The position numbers and the translations under genes are program-made. The notes beneath the pieces are model-generated. The model saw only the letters and a program-made list of their open reading frames with translations. It was not told where the DNA came from and ran no database searches. DNA of 64,000 bases from Puccinia triticina (Eukaryota > Basidiomycota > Pucciniomycetes > Pucciniales > Pucciniaceae): positions 4,402,001 to 4,466,000 of the forward strand of contig NC_070571.1 in NCBI RefSeq assembly GCF_026914185.1, in the 5' to 3' direction. Below, in pieces: positions 32,352 through 41,494 of the stretch. Each line of letters begins with the position of its first letter. Position 1 is the stretch's first letter.

Positions 32352-32671
32352 AGCGGGTTGGCTCGGAAAGCGGCAGACTTAATTTAGAGTCTCGCAGTCC
32401 TGTCGTGGAGCCAGCTATTAATACAGAGTCTCACGGTCCGGCTTCCTTCTTTTCCTTATCATCTTCTCAAAATCAGCAAATCCAAAAACAGCAAGAAACT
32501 CTTGAAAAAGCCAAAAACATTGCGTCCGGGTTCAAGGCCCAGTCTTTCCATTCCGTCTCATCTCACTTCAATTCTCTCAAGCGCCAAAGTGGCGCTTCAT
32601 TCGATTCAAGATCAGGCCAAATAGGCGGCGAGGAGAAAATAGGTGTTCCACGGAGGCAGGGAGAACTGAAA

Positions 32672-32786
32672 GTAAGTTCCTCCCAATTATGCACCTCCGA
32701 GCAAGATACTGCCGCCCTTGTAAAAAACTCTACTTCAGCCACGCTCGTGAGCCGCCCCCATCTTTTGGTCTTTCCTCTGGTTTCAG
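32672..32786 (+). repeat. Intron-like module, copy M4
   Basis: Donor GTAAGTTCCTCCCA, core GCCACGCTCGTGAGC, acceptor CCTCTGGTTTCAG; 115 bp. Read through, it encodes VSSSQLCTS..ATLVSRP in frame with pol. Splicing it out would shift the frame. Confidence 0.6.
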
Positions 32787-33091
32787 GCGATGCTCCATCC
32801 TATCCGGCACATCTCCGCAACAAAAATAAACTTCCCTATTCTCTCCAAAATGAGAATAATCTACCATCTCAGTCTAGTCTCGGGAATGAGCATAAACTAG
32901 ATATTTCTTGTGGTGTCCTCCGCAATGAGGGTGATCTAGTTCGACTCCGTGATGAGCCTAAACTCCCAAGCCTCCGCAACAAGGAAGAACTAAAGATCCT
33001 CTGTAATGAGGTTAAACTATTTTCTTGGACCCTGGTTTGTGAGGGTGGTGTGGTGGAGTTTGGACCGCCGTGGAGACCATTTGGAGTAGAA

Positions 33092-33203
33092 GTAAGTTCC
33101 TCCCAATGTGCACCTCCGAGGCGTGACGCTCCGCAAACTTTGAAAGCCCTACCACGCGCCACGCTCGTGAGCCACTCCTATCTGTCTGGACTCTCCTTTG
33201 CAG
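33092..33203 (+). repeat. Intron-like module, copy M5
   Basis: Donor GTAAGTTCCTCCCA, core GCCACGCTCGTGAGC, acceptor CTCTCCTTTGCAG; 112 bp. Open in the pol frame (VSSSQCAPP..ATLVSHS). Confidence 0.6.
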
Positions 33204-36200
33204 AGAAGGCAGCCTTCAAGGACAGCGCGGAACATCGGAATTGGCGGCTCCTCGAATGCGGTCTCAATCATTGCGCGCAACGGGCGCTCGTGGAATTGTG
33301 GAAGGAGGGCGGACTCCTCTCTTTCACGGCGAAATACAAACCGGTGGCGCGAAAGGTCAAACCGGTGAATCAACCCATGCCTCAAAGTCTCAATCCTTCG
33401 CTGCAGCGCCCTCCCTTGTCTCGCGATCCTTATTGCGGCCTCTCGCGTTCCTTGGCCGGCCCTTTTGTGCCGCGCGGACGAGTCACTGAGCTGAGTCTTC
33501 AAGTAGTCAACTTCGGTCCTCCGGGGTGGCTAAACCCGTCAGAGTTGGATCTTATCAAGAACGTGTTGGCGGAAAGAAACCTTTCCATAGCTTTTGACGA
33601 GTCTCAGCGCGGTTTGCTTAAAGAGTCATACGGGCTTCCTTACATCATACCTGTGGTGGAGCACAAACCTTGGCAGAAGAGGAAGATCCCAATCCCTGCA
33701 GCTAAGATGGAAGAATACACAAGAATCATCCGCGAGCGTGTCCGCAACGGTCTGTACAAACAATCTACATCAAACTACACGAGTCCCGTGTTCTGCGTGT
33801 TGAAAGGCAACGGCAAGCTGCGGATAGTCCACGACCTTCAGCCGTTGAATAAAGTCACAATTCAAGATGCCGGCGTTCCTCCGGCTACGGAAGAATTCGT
33901 GGAATCCTTTTCAGGCCGCGCTTGCTACGGCCTTGGGGACATCATGGGCGGCTATGACGAGTGCGCTCTGCATCTGATCTCAAGGCCACTCACAACGTTT
34001 GATACGCCGCTCGGAAGGTTCCAGCTCACTCGCCTCCCCCAAGGCGCGACGAACTCCGTCGCGGTGTATCAGGCTCAAATGGTTTGGATTCTTCAGGACA
34101 AAATCCCGGAGCACGCGGGTATTTTCATTGATGACGGTGGGATCAAAGGCCCAGTGTTGGATTATGAAAACAAAGTCCTGGATTGGCACTCCGGCATCCT
34201 GCGCTTCGTCTGGGAATACGCGGAAACTTTGGAGCGCATTTTGTTCAGAATTGAAGAATCCGGGTTGACCGTGTCGGCGTCGAAGCTCGCGGCGTGCGTG
34301 CCTGCTTTGGAGATCGTGGGCCACGTAGTGTGCAAGGAGGGCCGCCGAATGGCGAGGAGCAAGGTCAATAAAATCCTTTCTGGGCCAACCCCGGTTAATG
34401 CAACGGAGGTGCGCGGGTTCTTGGGGGTGGTTGTGTACGTTAGGATCTTCATTCCCTCCTTGTCTCAGCTCTGTTTGCCACTTCGCCGCCTGACGCGCAA
34501 GGACGCCAAATTTCTTTGGACTTCCGATTGCGAGGACGCGTTTGAGGAGCTGAAGCTCATTGTGGGAAAGGACATTGTCCTTGTCAAAATCAATTATGGA
34601 CCGGAGGCGGGAAAAATCAAGCTCGCGGTGGATTCTAGCTTTCACGCGGCAGGCGCGGTCCTCTCCCAGGAAGACTCGAATGGATTGGACCGGCCGGCCC
34701 TTTACGAGTCCTTGCTGTTTTCCGACGTGGAGTTGAGGTACTCCCAATCAAAACTGGAGTTATGCGGCGTCGCGAGGATCCTCAAGAAGCTTCAAACCAT
34801 TTTATGGGGGCAGCATTTCGAGCTCCAAGTCGACGCGCAGTCCCTTATTCAAAAGATCAACGCGCCAAGCCTCCCCAACGCGCCGATGACGCGTTGGGTG
34901 GCTTTCATCCAACTTTTTTCCTTTGACATTGTCCACCGTCCGGGTAAATCCTTCATCATGCCGGACGGCCTCTCCCGCCGCCCTCAAGGCGACGAAGACT
35001 CAGATCCCCCCTCTTCAGAGTTTGACGAGGATTTGCCGGCGATTAGACCTTTTCTTTCCTTTTCCGTGGACACGGCTTCAGGCTACTCTGGGTATCAAGA
35101 AGGCTTTTGGTGTCGAATGGAGATTTTCCTGGCGACTTTGGCTCAGCCTGATGGCTCCGACGCGCAGGAGTTTCGCGCTTTGAAGCGCAGATCCATGGAT
35201 TTCTTTCTGCAAGCAGGCTGTCTCATGAAGCGCGGCAACCCTTTGCCGCGCATCGTTGTAACCATTCCGGCTAAGCAAGACTCGATCCTGTGTAAGCTTC
35301 ACAAGAACTTGGGCCACCGTGGCACCGCGGAGACCTATCGACGTGTTTCGGAGCGCTTTTGGTGGCCATCTCTCAAGCAATCTGTGGCGCATTGGTGTCA
35401 GAGTTGCGAGGCTTGTCAGAAGAAAGACCTCAGGCACCCCCAAAAGCTGCGGTACCCAACCAGGGAATCAACGGTTTTTGGGCGCGTTTCAAGGGACGCT
35501 GTTCACCTCAAGGCAAGCGGTGCTAAATATCTGATAGTGGCTCGCGACGACTTCTCAGGATGGGTTGAAGCCAAGATCCTGAACAATCTCACTTCGGAGG
35601 CCGTTGCGGCTTTTCTGCAGGAGAACTGGACGATGCGCTACGGACTAGCGCGCTCTTATTCAACAGACGGTGGATCTGAGTTTGGCGGCGCATTAGCTGA
35701 GATTCTGCATGAGCTCCCGGGGCCAGCACCGTGTCTCTACGCCTTATTATCCCGAAGGACAGGGCATGGTCGAGCGTGGCCACGGACCCCTCAAGTCTGC
35801 CTTGGTCAAGCTGGCCGGCGAGAGCGGGAAGAATTGTTGCAAGTACCTGCCCTTGGTGCTCTTTTCCGACCGGATCTCCACCAAGAGGACAACCGGCTAC
35901 TCCCCCTATGAGCTTGTCTTTGGCCAGCGTGCAGTGCTTCCCTTAGATCTTGAAATCGAATCCTATCTTGGCGTCGACTGGGACGCGGTGAAGGACACGT
36001 CCGACCTCCTCTTTGCACGTTCCCGGCAACTAGAGCGCAGCGAGGAGACTTGTGGGATTGCTTACAAGAAGCTGATGGACGCGCGGGGCGATTCCTTGCG
36101 CTATTGGGAAGAGAAACACTTGTCAAGAATCCGCGATCCTCTCAAGCCCGGCAATCGAGTGCTCGGCTTCAACAGGTCCTTGGAGACGCAGTGTGGGCAG

Positions 36201-36358
36201 CTGTTTGCCCACCGCTGGAACGGCCCCTACCGCGTCGTGAAGCAGGTTCCCGGCGGCTCCTATGTGCTCGCAGAACTCGATGGCACGGAGTTGAAGCGGT
36301 GTTTTGCCGCAGACCAAGCAAAAAGGTTTTATTCCCGCGGGGACTTTCCTGACCAGAA

Positions 36359-36471
36359 GTAAGTTCCTCTCCTGGTATGCAATTCCCGGGTAGCTGCTAC
36401 CGTATTCTTCAAAACTCTACTTCTTGCCACACTTGTGAGCATTGCGTTGGCCCCCGGTTTTCTCCCTTTAG
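36359..36471 (+). repeat. Intron-like module, copy M6
   Basis: Donor GTAAGTTCCTCTCC overlaps the pol stop codon; core GCCACACTTGTGAGC; acceptor TTTTCTCCCTTTAG; 113 bp. Confidence 0.65.
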
Positions 36472-36883
36472 GACCCCCTTTTCCTCTCCTTCTCCTTTCT
36501 TTTCTTTCTTTAGTGCACAACCGGAAGACGAGCAGTCTAGGGACAGACTGCAAGTGTGGTGGAGATGTGGTGATCTTTTTTGTGGCGCCTACGGCGCAGG
36601 GATTCCGCAAGTTTTCAGCCATCAAGACATCAACTCATGGGACATCAAGGTCAAACAGCGCGCGTCGCGCGCGGTGGAATCCTCAAGACGTTTCAGGAGG
36701 AGGCCTTGGTTTCTTTTGTGTCTGTTTTGTTGCTTTTCATTTTTCTTTCTGTCTGATGTTCTCCTGTTTCTAAAATGTGCGCGTTGGAGAGGTTTTGTTA
36801 TGCGGAGGGTTGGTTTTCTTCTGTTGGTGTTGTTTTTGCTTCCCTCTCTTCTTTTGTTGTTGTTGCGCGCTTGTGCGCGCGGG
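36472..36883 (+). other. 3' internal region of the outer Gypsy
   Basis: Non-coding. It contains GACAGACTGCAA, a short hairpin GTGGCGCC..GGCGCAGG, CCTCAAGACGTTTCAGGA, then a T-rich stretch and GCGCGC..GCGCGGG next to the LTR. The reverse complement of 47392-47765 is a diverged copy. Confidence 0.6.
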
Positions 36884-37669
36884 TGTATGATGACTTGTCC
36901 GCAGCATGTCGCAGTCCCCGGAGTCTGAGTTCAGTTCGAACTCAGACAATGGGGGAGGCATGAACTTTGTCTGAACCATAATTTTCATCTCAGATCATCC
37001 ATCCCAACCCAGAATCCCAGAAACTTAGATATTAAAACTTATTGATCACTTCTTGTAAACCCCCCTCCTCCTCTGGGGTTCACAAGGTGTCACCAATGGA
37101 CACCTGCCCTGTCACAGACTTGTAGATAGCCCGTTCCTCCTCCTTCCTTGGCTCAGCAGAGAACTGACATGCAGTCTCTCTGAGCCAGGTAAGCTCCCTT
37201 CCTTTTGTCTCTCTTCTTTCCTTCTTCTTCCTCTCAAGCAGAGAACTGACATGCAGTCTCTCTGAGCCAGTCCTAGCAATCAAAGCCCCCTGAGTTTGGT
37301 CCTAGAACTCCTCCTCCGCGCCCGTGCCATCGCTCCTCCGTCTCCAGCTCCAGTGAAGGGATTCAACCCTTACACTTCTCCGCGTGCCTTCTGAGTTTCA
37401 AGCTCTCAGCCGCCGAGTCCCGAGTCGCGAAGACCTTTCTCTGATCACAACTCCCGGCCCAGTTCGCCGGTTCTTTCTCCAGATCTCTCAAAACAAACCA
37501 CCGCCGACGAGGATCTAAACCCCGTCGCCTCTCAATATAAATCCCCCCCCTCCCTCAAAGCTATAATTCGAATCCCAAGACTCTTTTCCAGATCACCGCA
37601 AAGGCAGCGCAAGAGCGCACTTTCCCTTCCAGTAACTGCCGACGGCCCAGCACCGGTCGGAGTTTCACA
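36884..37669 (+). repeat. 3' LTR of the outer Gypsy, interrupted by a solo LTR
   Basis: Begins TGTATGATGACTTGTCC and ends GTCGGAGTTTCACA. Without the solo LTR and its duplication it is about 460 bp. The same LTR, uninterrupted, is on the minus strand at 46907-47391. The right flank GCGTTTTTCAG is Copia gag coding DNA. Confidence 0.8.
37054..37374 (+). repeat. Solo LTR related to the nested element's LTR
   Basis: 321 bp, TGTAAACCCCCCTCC to GATTCAACCCTTACA, flanked by perfect CTTCT duplications (37049-37053 and 37375-37379). It has the same plan as the 27224 LTR: a duplicated hairpin segment (CAGAGAACTGACATGCAGTC) around a GTAAGCT...CAAG intron-like stretch, and a CAGTGAAG.G.TTC..ACCCTTACA end. 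Confidence 0.9.
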
Positions 37670-38206
37670 GCGTTTTTCAGTGATGGTTTCAATTATGCTA
37701 ACACTGATGAGCTCGTTCATTACGTTGAGACCAATTGTGCTAATTTCGGCAAGAGCGGCTTCAACCTTGATGATGTAGTTTAGCAAGTCATTGTTATAGG
37801 AGATTTGAAGATATTGCGACCAGACTTGGTAGATTCCGTAGATTGTCACTGTGGCATAGTTGTTCTTCAGTCTCTTCCAAATCTTGTGCGGGTCACGGCC
37901 GCATGTGCTGGTTAAACTCGTGAGAATTTCTGGAACAATTTTTGAATTGAGGAGAAGCCAGGCTTTGATCTTCTGTTCCTTGGTCTTCTCATTGGTTGAA
38001 CCTTTGGTGTCTTTCTTGACGACAGGCCATAATTTCTTGAATTCAAGGTACGCACTAATGGTGTTCTGCCAGTTCGCGTAATTGCTCCCGTTGAATGTTG
38101 GTATGACAATTATCTCCTTTTCCTCCTTCTTTGCGGCGGTTACTGCCGTTCTGGGGTTTGTGATGGAGATTGGTGGGAGAGATCCTTGTCGATTGGCAGA
38201 CGGCAT
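37670..38206 (-). pseudogene. Copia-type Gag, C-terminally truncated (minus strand)
   Basis: MPSANRQGSLPPI at the start, then IPTFNGSNYANWQNTISAYL (Copia gag N-terminal signature), HKIWKRLKNNYATV and LNYIIKVEAALAEISTIGL (UBN2-type gag helices). It ends at SIIETITEKR, where the 3' LTR of the outer Gypsy begins; the last 46 codons of the open frame are LTR antisense. It is related to the Copia gag at 53.0-53.7 kb (IWQDIKTVYAS, AEFSLIGLKV). Confidence 0.85.
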
Positions 38207-38261
38207 CGTTCGTTCCTGCTCCTAGTTGCTGATATTTTTGGTGAGGTTGCTTTGAGCGTTT

Positions 38262-38274
38262 GAGACTGTAAATC
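38262..38274 (-). promoter_or_regulatory. Copia primer binding site, half-tRNA-Tyr type
   Basis: Minus strand GATTTACAGTCTC directly follows the LTR end (TTTTACA). It is the exact complement of GAGACTGTAAATC in the tRNA-like sequence at 40416-40428, covering the anticodon arm and not the tRNA 3' end. Confidence 0.7.
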
Positions 38275-39121
38275 TGTAAAATTTGTGACAACTAAGATTG
38301 ATTTCAGATTAGAAAACTTGTATCCAGAATTATATACAATGAAAATGCAATGGTCTTAGAGTCTTGACTGATTTAAGAAGTGAAAGGACTATTCACCTAA
38401 GAGCAGGCAATATTGCCGCGCTTCTGAGTTATTAAGATGAAAGAAGAAAATTAAACTGAAAAGTTGGACACAAAGTCTTTGCAAGGGAGAATGGAGAAGG
38501 GATTGGCTAGGAACAATGAGAATGGATGACTGCAATGGCGTATGCATTGCGTTAGCTTAATGCTTTGACATGTTTTATTGCTGCAAGAGGATAAGTACCT
38601 CTTGTGTTCTGCACGCTTTCTTTAACAGTGTTGAATGTCTTGGCAATACGTCAAGTTGGTCCTGTTACGGCTGTTATAAGACAACATCTCTTTATCAGCG
38701 ATTTGCTTTACTGCTGTTTGGATTAACGCTGCTATGTTTACTTGTTAGTCAAGGGACTTATTCAAGATGCTAGGTCTGTGGGGCTGGTGGATATTCTGTG
38801 CGACAGTGAGCTGTGAGATCAAGCAAGTGTTAGTCTGATGCTTTGTCTCAAGCCTGGGAGCTGCCTCTTAAATACTCACAAGATCAAAGATTCGGAACTC
38901 GGAGCTGCCCTGATGTTGCTGCGTTGTCTGACTATGCCTTGCGCCCTTGGGGAGTTGCTACTCGTTTCATCTGTCGTAGGGATGACGATACAGCAGGGTT
39001 AGCTTGTGTGGCTTAAGTCTGAAGGGATGAAACTCGGGGCTTAAAATGCGTTGCATCAGAGTTTGTTTTTCCCCTGCGCCTTTTGGCGTCTAGAGCATCA
39101 GCCTCTGTATTCTGACACAGA
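38275..39121 (-). repeat. 5' LTR of the truncated minus-strand Copia (847 bp)
   Basis: On the minus strand it starts TGTGTCAGAATACAG at 39121 and ends AATTTTACA at 38275. No gene; short ORFs only. It is inserted in the gag at 39122; the matching other side was lost or lies outside the window. Confidence 0.65.
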
Positions 39122-40148
39122 GATCTAAGGTGACGCAGGTCGTCCAAAACTCTGTCTCCACCACATTTGTCTTGGGCTGATAGGATGCAACAACGTGGCG
39201 AATTGGACACAAAGAGTTGAACGGAATCAGTGCTCCATTGGGAAGGAAGAAGTTTGTTCCCTTCTGCTCAACCAACTTCTCATCCTTGTCCTTCTTCAGC
39301 TCGAAACAACGGGCCGTGCCATGGCCCTCACAATGGCAGTAGTAGCAGACTAAAGGACCGCGAGATCCAGAGGAGGGGTTCGGCGTTGACGGAGCTGCCA
39401 CAAGTTCTTGCTTCAGCCGCTGTTTGAAAGACTTCAGCATTGGGGTCAGGTCGTCCACGGTAGCGGGAGTCTTTGACTGATCCACCGTTTCCTTGGGCCG
39501 GCGATCCGCCTCCATTTTGAGAATCACATCGTTGGCTGCCTTGAAAGGACCGGGAACAGGATTTGAGGATTGAGAATCTTCAAAAGTCACAGCGGTCTGA
39601 GTCTCCATCACGGCCGTAATGGCAGCTTTGAGGAGCTGAAAGGAAGGCAGTCAGAAGCGCTTATCTAACGTCGTCACCATGGCCTTTTGGTAGTACTTCT
39701 TCCTCAGCTCCTCCTTGGAATCAATGTGCTTTTTCAGCACCAGATAGGACTGGATAGGCTCCCAGGACTTGTGGAACGCCTGATACTCGGAGACCGACAA
39801 AACGCCTCCCTTAGCTGCCCACAGATCCACAAGCACGTCCAAATCCCGCTCCGTAAACAGAGCCTTGTCGACGTCGCCCCAATAAGCGATCATTGCTGCC
39901 TTCAACTTAGGCCAATCCAGGGGCTTATACCCCTGCAACGTAGCGAGGATTGTGAGAATCTTGCCTTCCTGAACAAAACACCCAAGCTGACGTGCCATGT
40001 TGTACTCGGACACGCCGTCCAGCTGCGCCGCTAACTCGTAGAAATTGAGAAACTGCTCCACCTCCGAGCCATCAAAACAAAGGCCCTTCTTCTGGGGCTT
40101 GATCTTGAACATCCGTCCACCGGGTGTTCCTGCGGGTGCGTCTGCCAT
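39122..40148 (-). pseudogene. Gypsy-family Gag (minus strand), C-terminally truncated
   Basis: Starts MADAPAGTPGGRMFKIKPQ at 40148. Capsid-like part: CFDGSEVEQFLNFYELAAQ, WPKLKAAMIAYWGDVD, LSVSEYQAFHKSWEPI. Stops near 39650 separate it from the second frame (39611-39122), which has the zinc knuckle CYYCHCEGHGTARC and KLVEQKGTNFFLPNGALIPF. The reading ends at the Copia LTR, after TTCVTLD. Closest relative here is the gag at 26267-27223. Confidence 0.85.
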
Positions 40149-40175
40149 CTCGAAGAAGGGAAGATGATCCAGACC

Positions 40176-40280
40176 CTAAGGAGAGATGAAAAGGGTCCGA
40201 GCGGCTCACGTATGTGGCGAATGTAATGCTTATACGACGAGTAGTAGAACCCTGGAGGTGCACAACTGGGGAGGACTTAC
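40176..40280 (-). repeat. Intron-like module, copy M7 (5' leader)
   Basis: Minus strand: donor GTAAGTCCTCCCCA at 40280, core GCCACATACGTGAGC, acceptor TCATCTCTCCTTAG ending at 40176, 27 bp before the gag ATG; 105 bp. As a leader intron this is the most natural of the set. Confidence 0.7.
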
Positions 40281-40348
40281 TTTTACTCCCTTGCGCCTCC
40301 GCCGCTGAACACTAACAAAACACAAAAACAAAAAAAAGAAACACGGGA

Positions 40349-40464
40349 TAAGAACAGTTGCTCAATGAAAGAGCAGGACTGGTGACGGCCAAGCGTCTCA
40401 AAATCCCGTAGAGACGAGACTGTAAATCTTGAGGTTGCTGGTTTGATCCCGGCTTGGGGGACCA
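40349..40464 (+). promoter_or_regulatory. Primer site extended into a tRNA-Tyr-like sequence (element on minus strand)
   Basis: Plus-strand text ends GGTTTGATCCCGGCTTGG..GGACCA at 40464, two bases from the LTR (starts 40467). It holds the anticodon arm GAGACTGTAAATC (40416-40428) and a D-arm-like GCTCAATGAAAGAGC near the 5' end. For the minus-strand retroelement it is the primer site plus nearly the whole antisense primer. Confidence 0.65.
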
Positions 40465-40466
40465 AA

Positions 40467-40816
40467 TGTGGAACTCCTACCGTGCCAGGCGGTAGGCAGA
40501 GCGTCAAGGGGATGGGTGCTGTTGAGGCTGCCCTTGTGGTGGCTTGGCAAATGAGATGAGGATTGGAAAGTGATAGCATTGGGGGGGGATTTCTGAGAGA
40601 CAACGGGGATGGAATACAGTCGGCGGTGGTTGGTTTGTTGAAGATCAGATGATCATGGGGGATCAGGATCAGGAATAGTACTGGAGATACTGCCAGCGGA
40701 TCAAAAATTGATGGAAAATCTTGTGGATCAGAGCAAGTCCCATGCTGTCCCATCCTCCAAGTTTGAACTCGAACTTAGACTCTGGGGAGTGACATGTCAC
40801 AGGACATGTCATCACA
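40467..40816 (-). repeat. LTR of the Gypsy family (350 bp, minus strand)
   Basis: Minus strand TGTGATGACATGTCCTG to AGGAGTTCCACA, matching 20042-20402. A 3' internal region lies on its upstream side and a primer site on its downstream side, so two element copies share it. Confidence 0.75.
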
Positions 40817-41188
40817 TCCCTAACTACAAAACAACACTACAAGGAGAGAAAAGAAAACACAACACAACAACAACCAACAGAAGAGAAGAAATAAAACAAA
40901 CAAGATGAAAGAAACCCACATGACTCATGTGTTAGGACCAAGAAACATGAAAAAGAGCATAAAGAGAAAGAAGGGGGAAGGGATCTTGAAGGATATTGAG
41001 AATGAGGGGCTTGATGAGAATCTTGAGGCTGAAGAGTCTTGCTGTTGATATGTCTGATCTTGATGAATTCTGCATTTTGATGATCTTGAGGCCCTGTACC
41101 CATCTGGCCACCACATCCACCACCCACTTGCAGTCTGTCCCTAGACTGCTCTTCATCTGTCTTGATTCTTGAGGATGTAGAGGAAAAC
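40817..41188 (-). other. 3' internal region (minus strand)
   Basis: Non-coding, similar to 19619-20041 in reverse complement (GACAGACTGCAAGTGGGTGG, CTCAAGAT units, pyrimidine-rich end). Confidence 0.6.
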
Positions 41189-41308
41189 CTGGAGCAATAA
41201 AGAAAAAAAACAAAGGTCCCACCAGGCGCTCACAAATGTGGCATGATGTAGAACTTTGACAAATTTAAGAGCATCTTGCCCGGAGGTGCATAATTGGGAG
41301 GAACTTAC
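41189..41308 (-). repeat. Intron-like module, copy M8
   Basis: Minus strand: donor GTAAGTTCCTCCCA at 41308, core GCCACATTTGTGAGC, acceptor TTTATTGCTCCAG ending 41189; 120 bp. Confidence 0.65.
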
Positions 41309-41490
41309 TTCTTCTCCTCTATGCCTCCGCAAGGAACCTGCCAATACCATCCTTCATTTTCATCAAAATGCAACAAAGCTAGTTTATCCTCATTGCGGAG
41401 GTGGATCGGAGATGGAGAGGAAGCCCAAGAATTGGTAGGATCAGAAGATTGGGACGACTGAGATTGATTGTCAGACACTGAGACACTAAG
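41309..41490 (-). pseudogene. C-terminal tail of a gag-only element (minus strand)
   Basis: It reads LRNEDKL.LLHFDENEGWYW, as at 19372-19496 on the plus strand, and continues the gag broken at about 43650. The two parts are separated by LTR-like DNA and a foldback element. Confidence 0.65.
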
Positions 41491-41494
41491 TCCA

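Larger units (their letters stand above)
32352..36362 (+). pseudogene. Outer Gypsy Pol: linker, RT, RNase H, integrase
   Basis: The open frame 32300-35911 starts with a ~450-residue linker. It holds a run of seven 21 bp LRNE.KL-type units (32813-33018), two intron-like modules, and a conserved KPVNQPMPQSLNP region. RT: KLRIVHDLQPLNKVTI, motif A YGLGDIMGGYDE, motif C IFIDDGG. RNase H: LAVDSSFHAAGAV, VDAQSLIQKI, IMPDGLSRRP. Integrase: LHKNLGHRG..CQSCEACQ zinc finger, VSRDAVHL, STDGGSEFGG. A frameshift at about 35720 moves the reading to 35709-36362 (YYPEGQGMVERGHG with the catalytic Glu, then WNGPYRVVKQVPGGSYVLAE). The RT catalytic residues are intact. It looks young apart from the frameshift. 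Confidence 0.9.
26267..37669 (+). mobile_element. 5'-truncated Gypsy-type element (outer), carrying nested insertions
   Basis: Order: partial gag (26267-27223), nested LTR element (27224-31405), rest of gag, protease, RT, RNase H and integrase (31411-36362), intron-like module, 3' internal region and 3' LTR (36884-37669, itself holding a solo LTR). The 5' LTR, leader and gag start are missing. The 3' end sits inside a minus-strand Copia gag. Confidence 0.8.
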
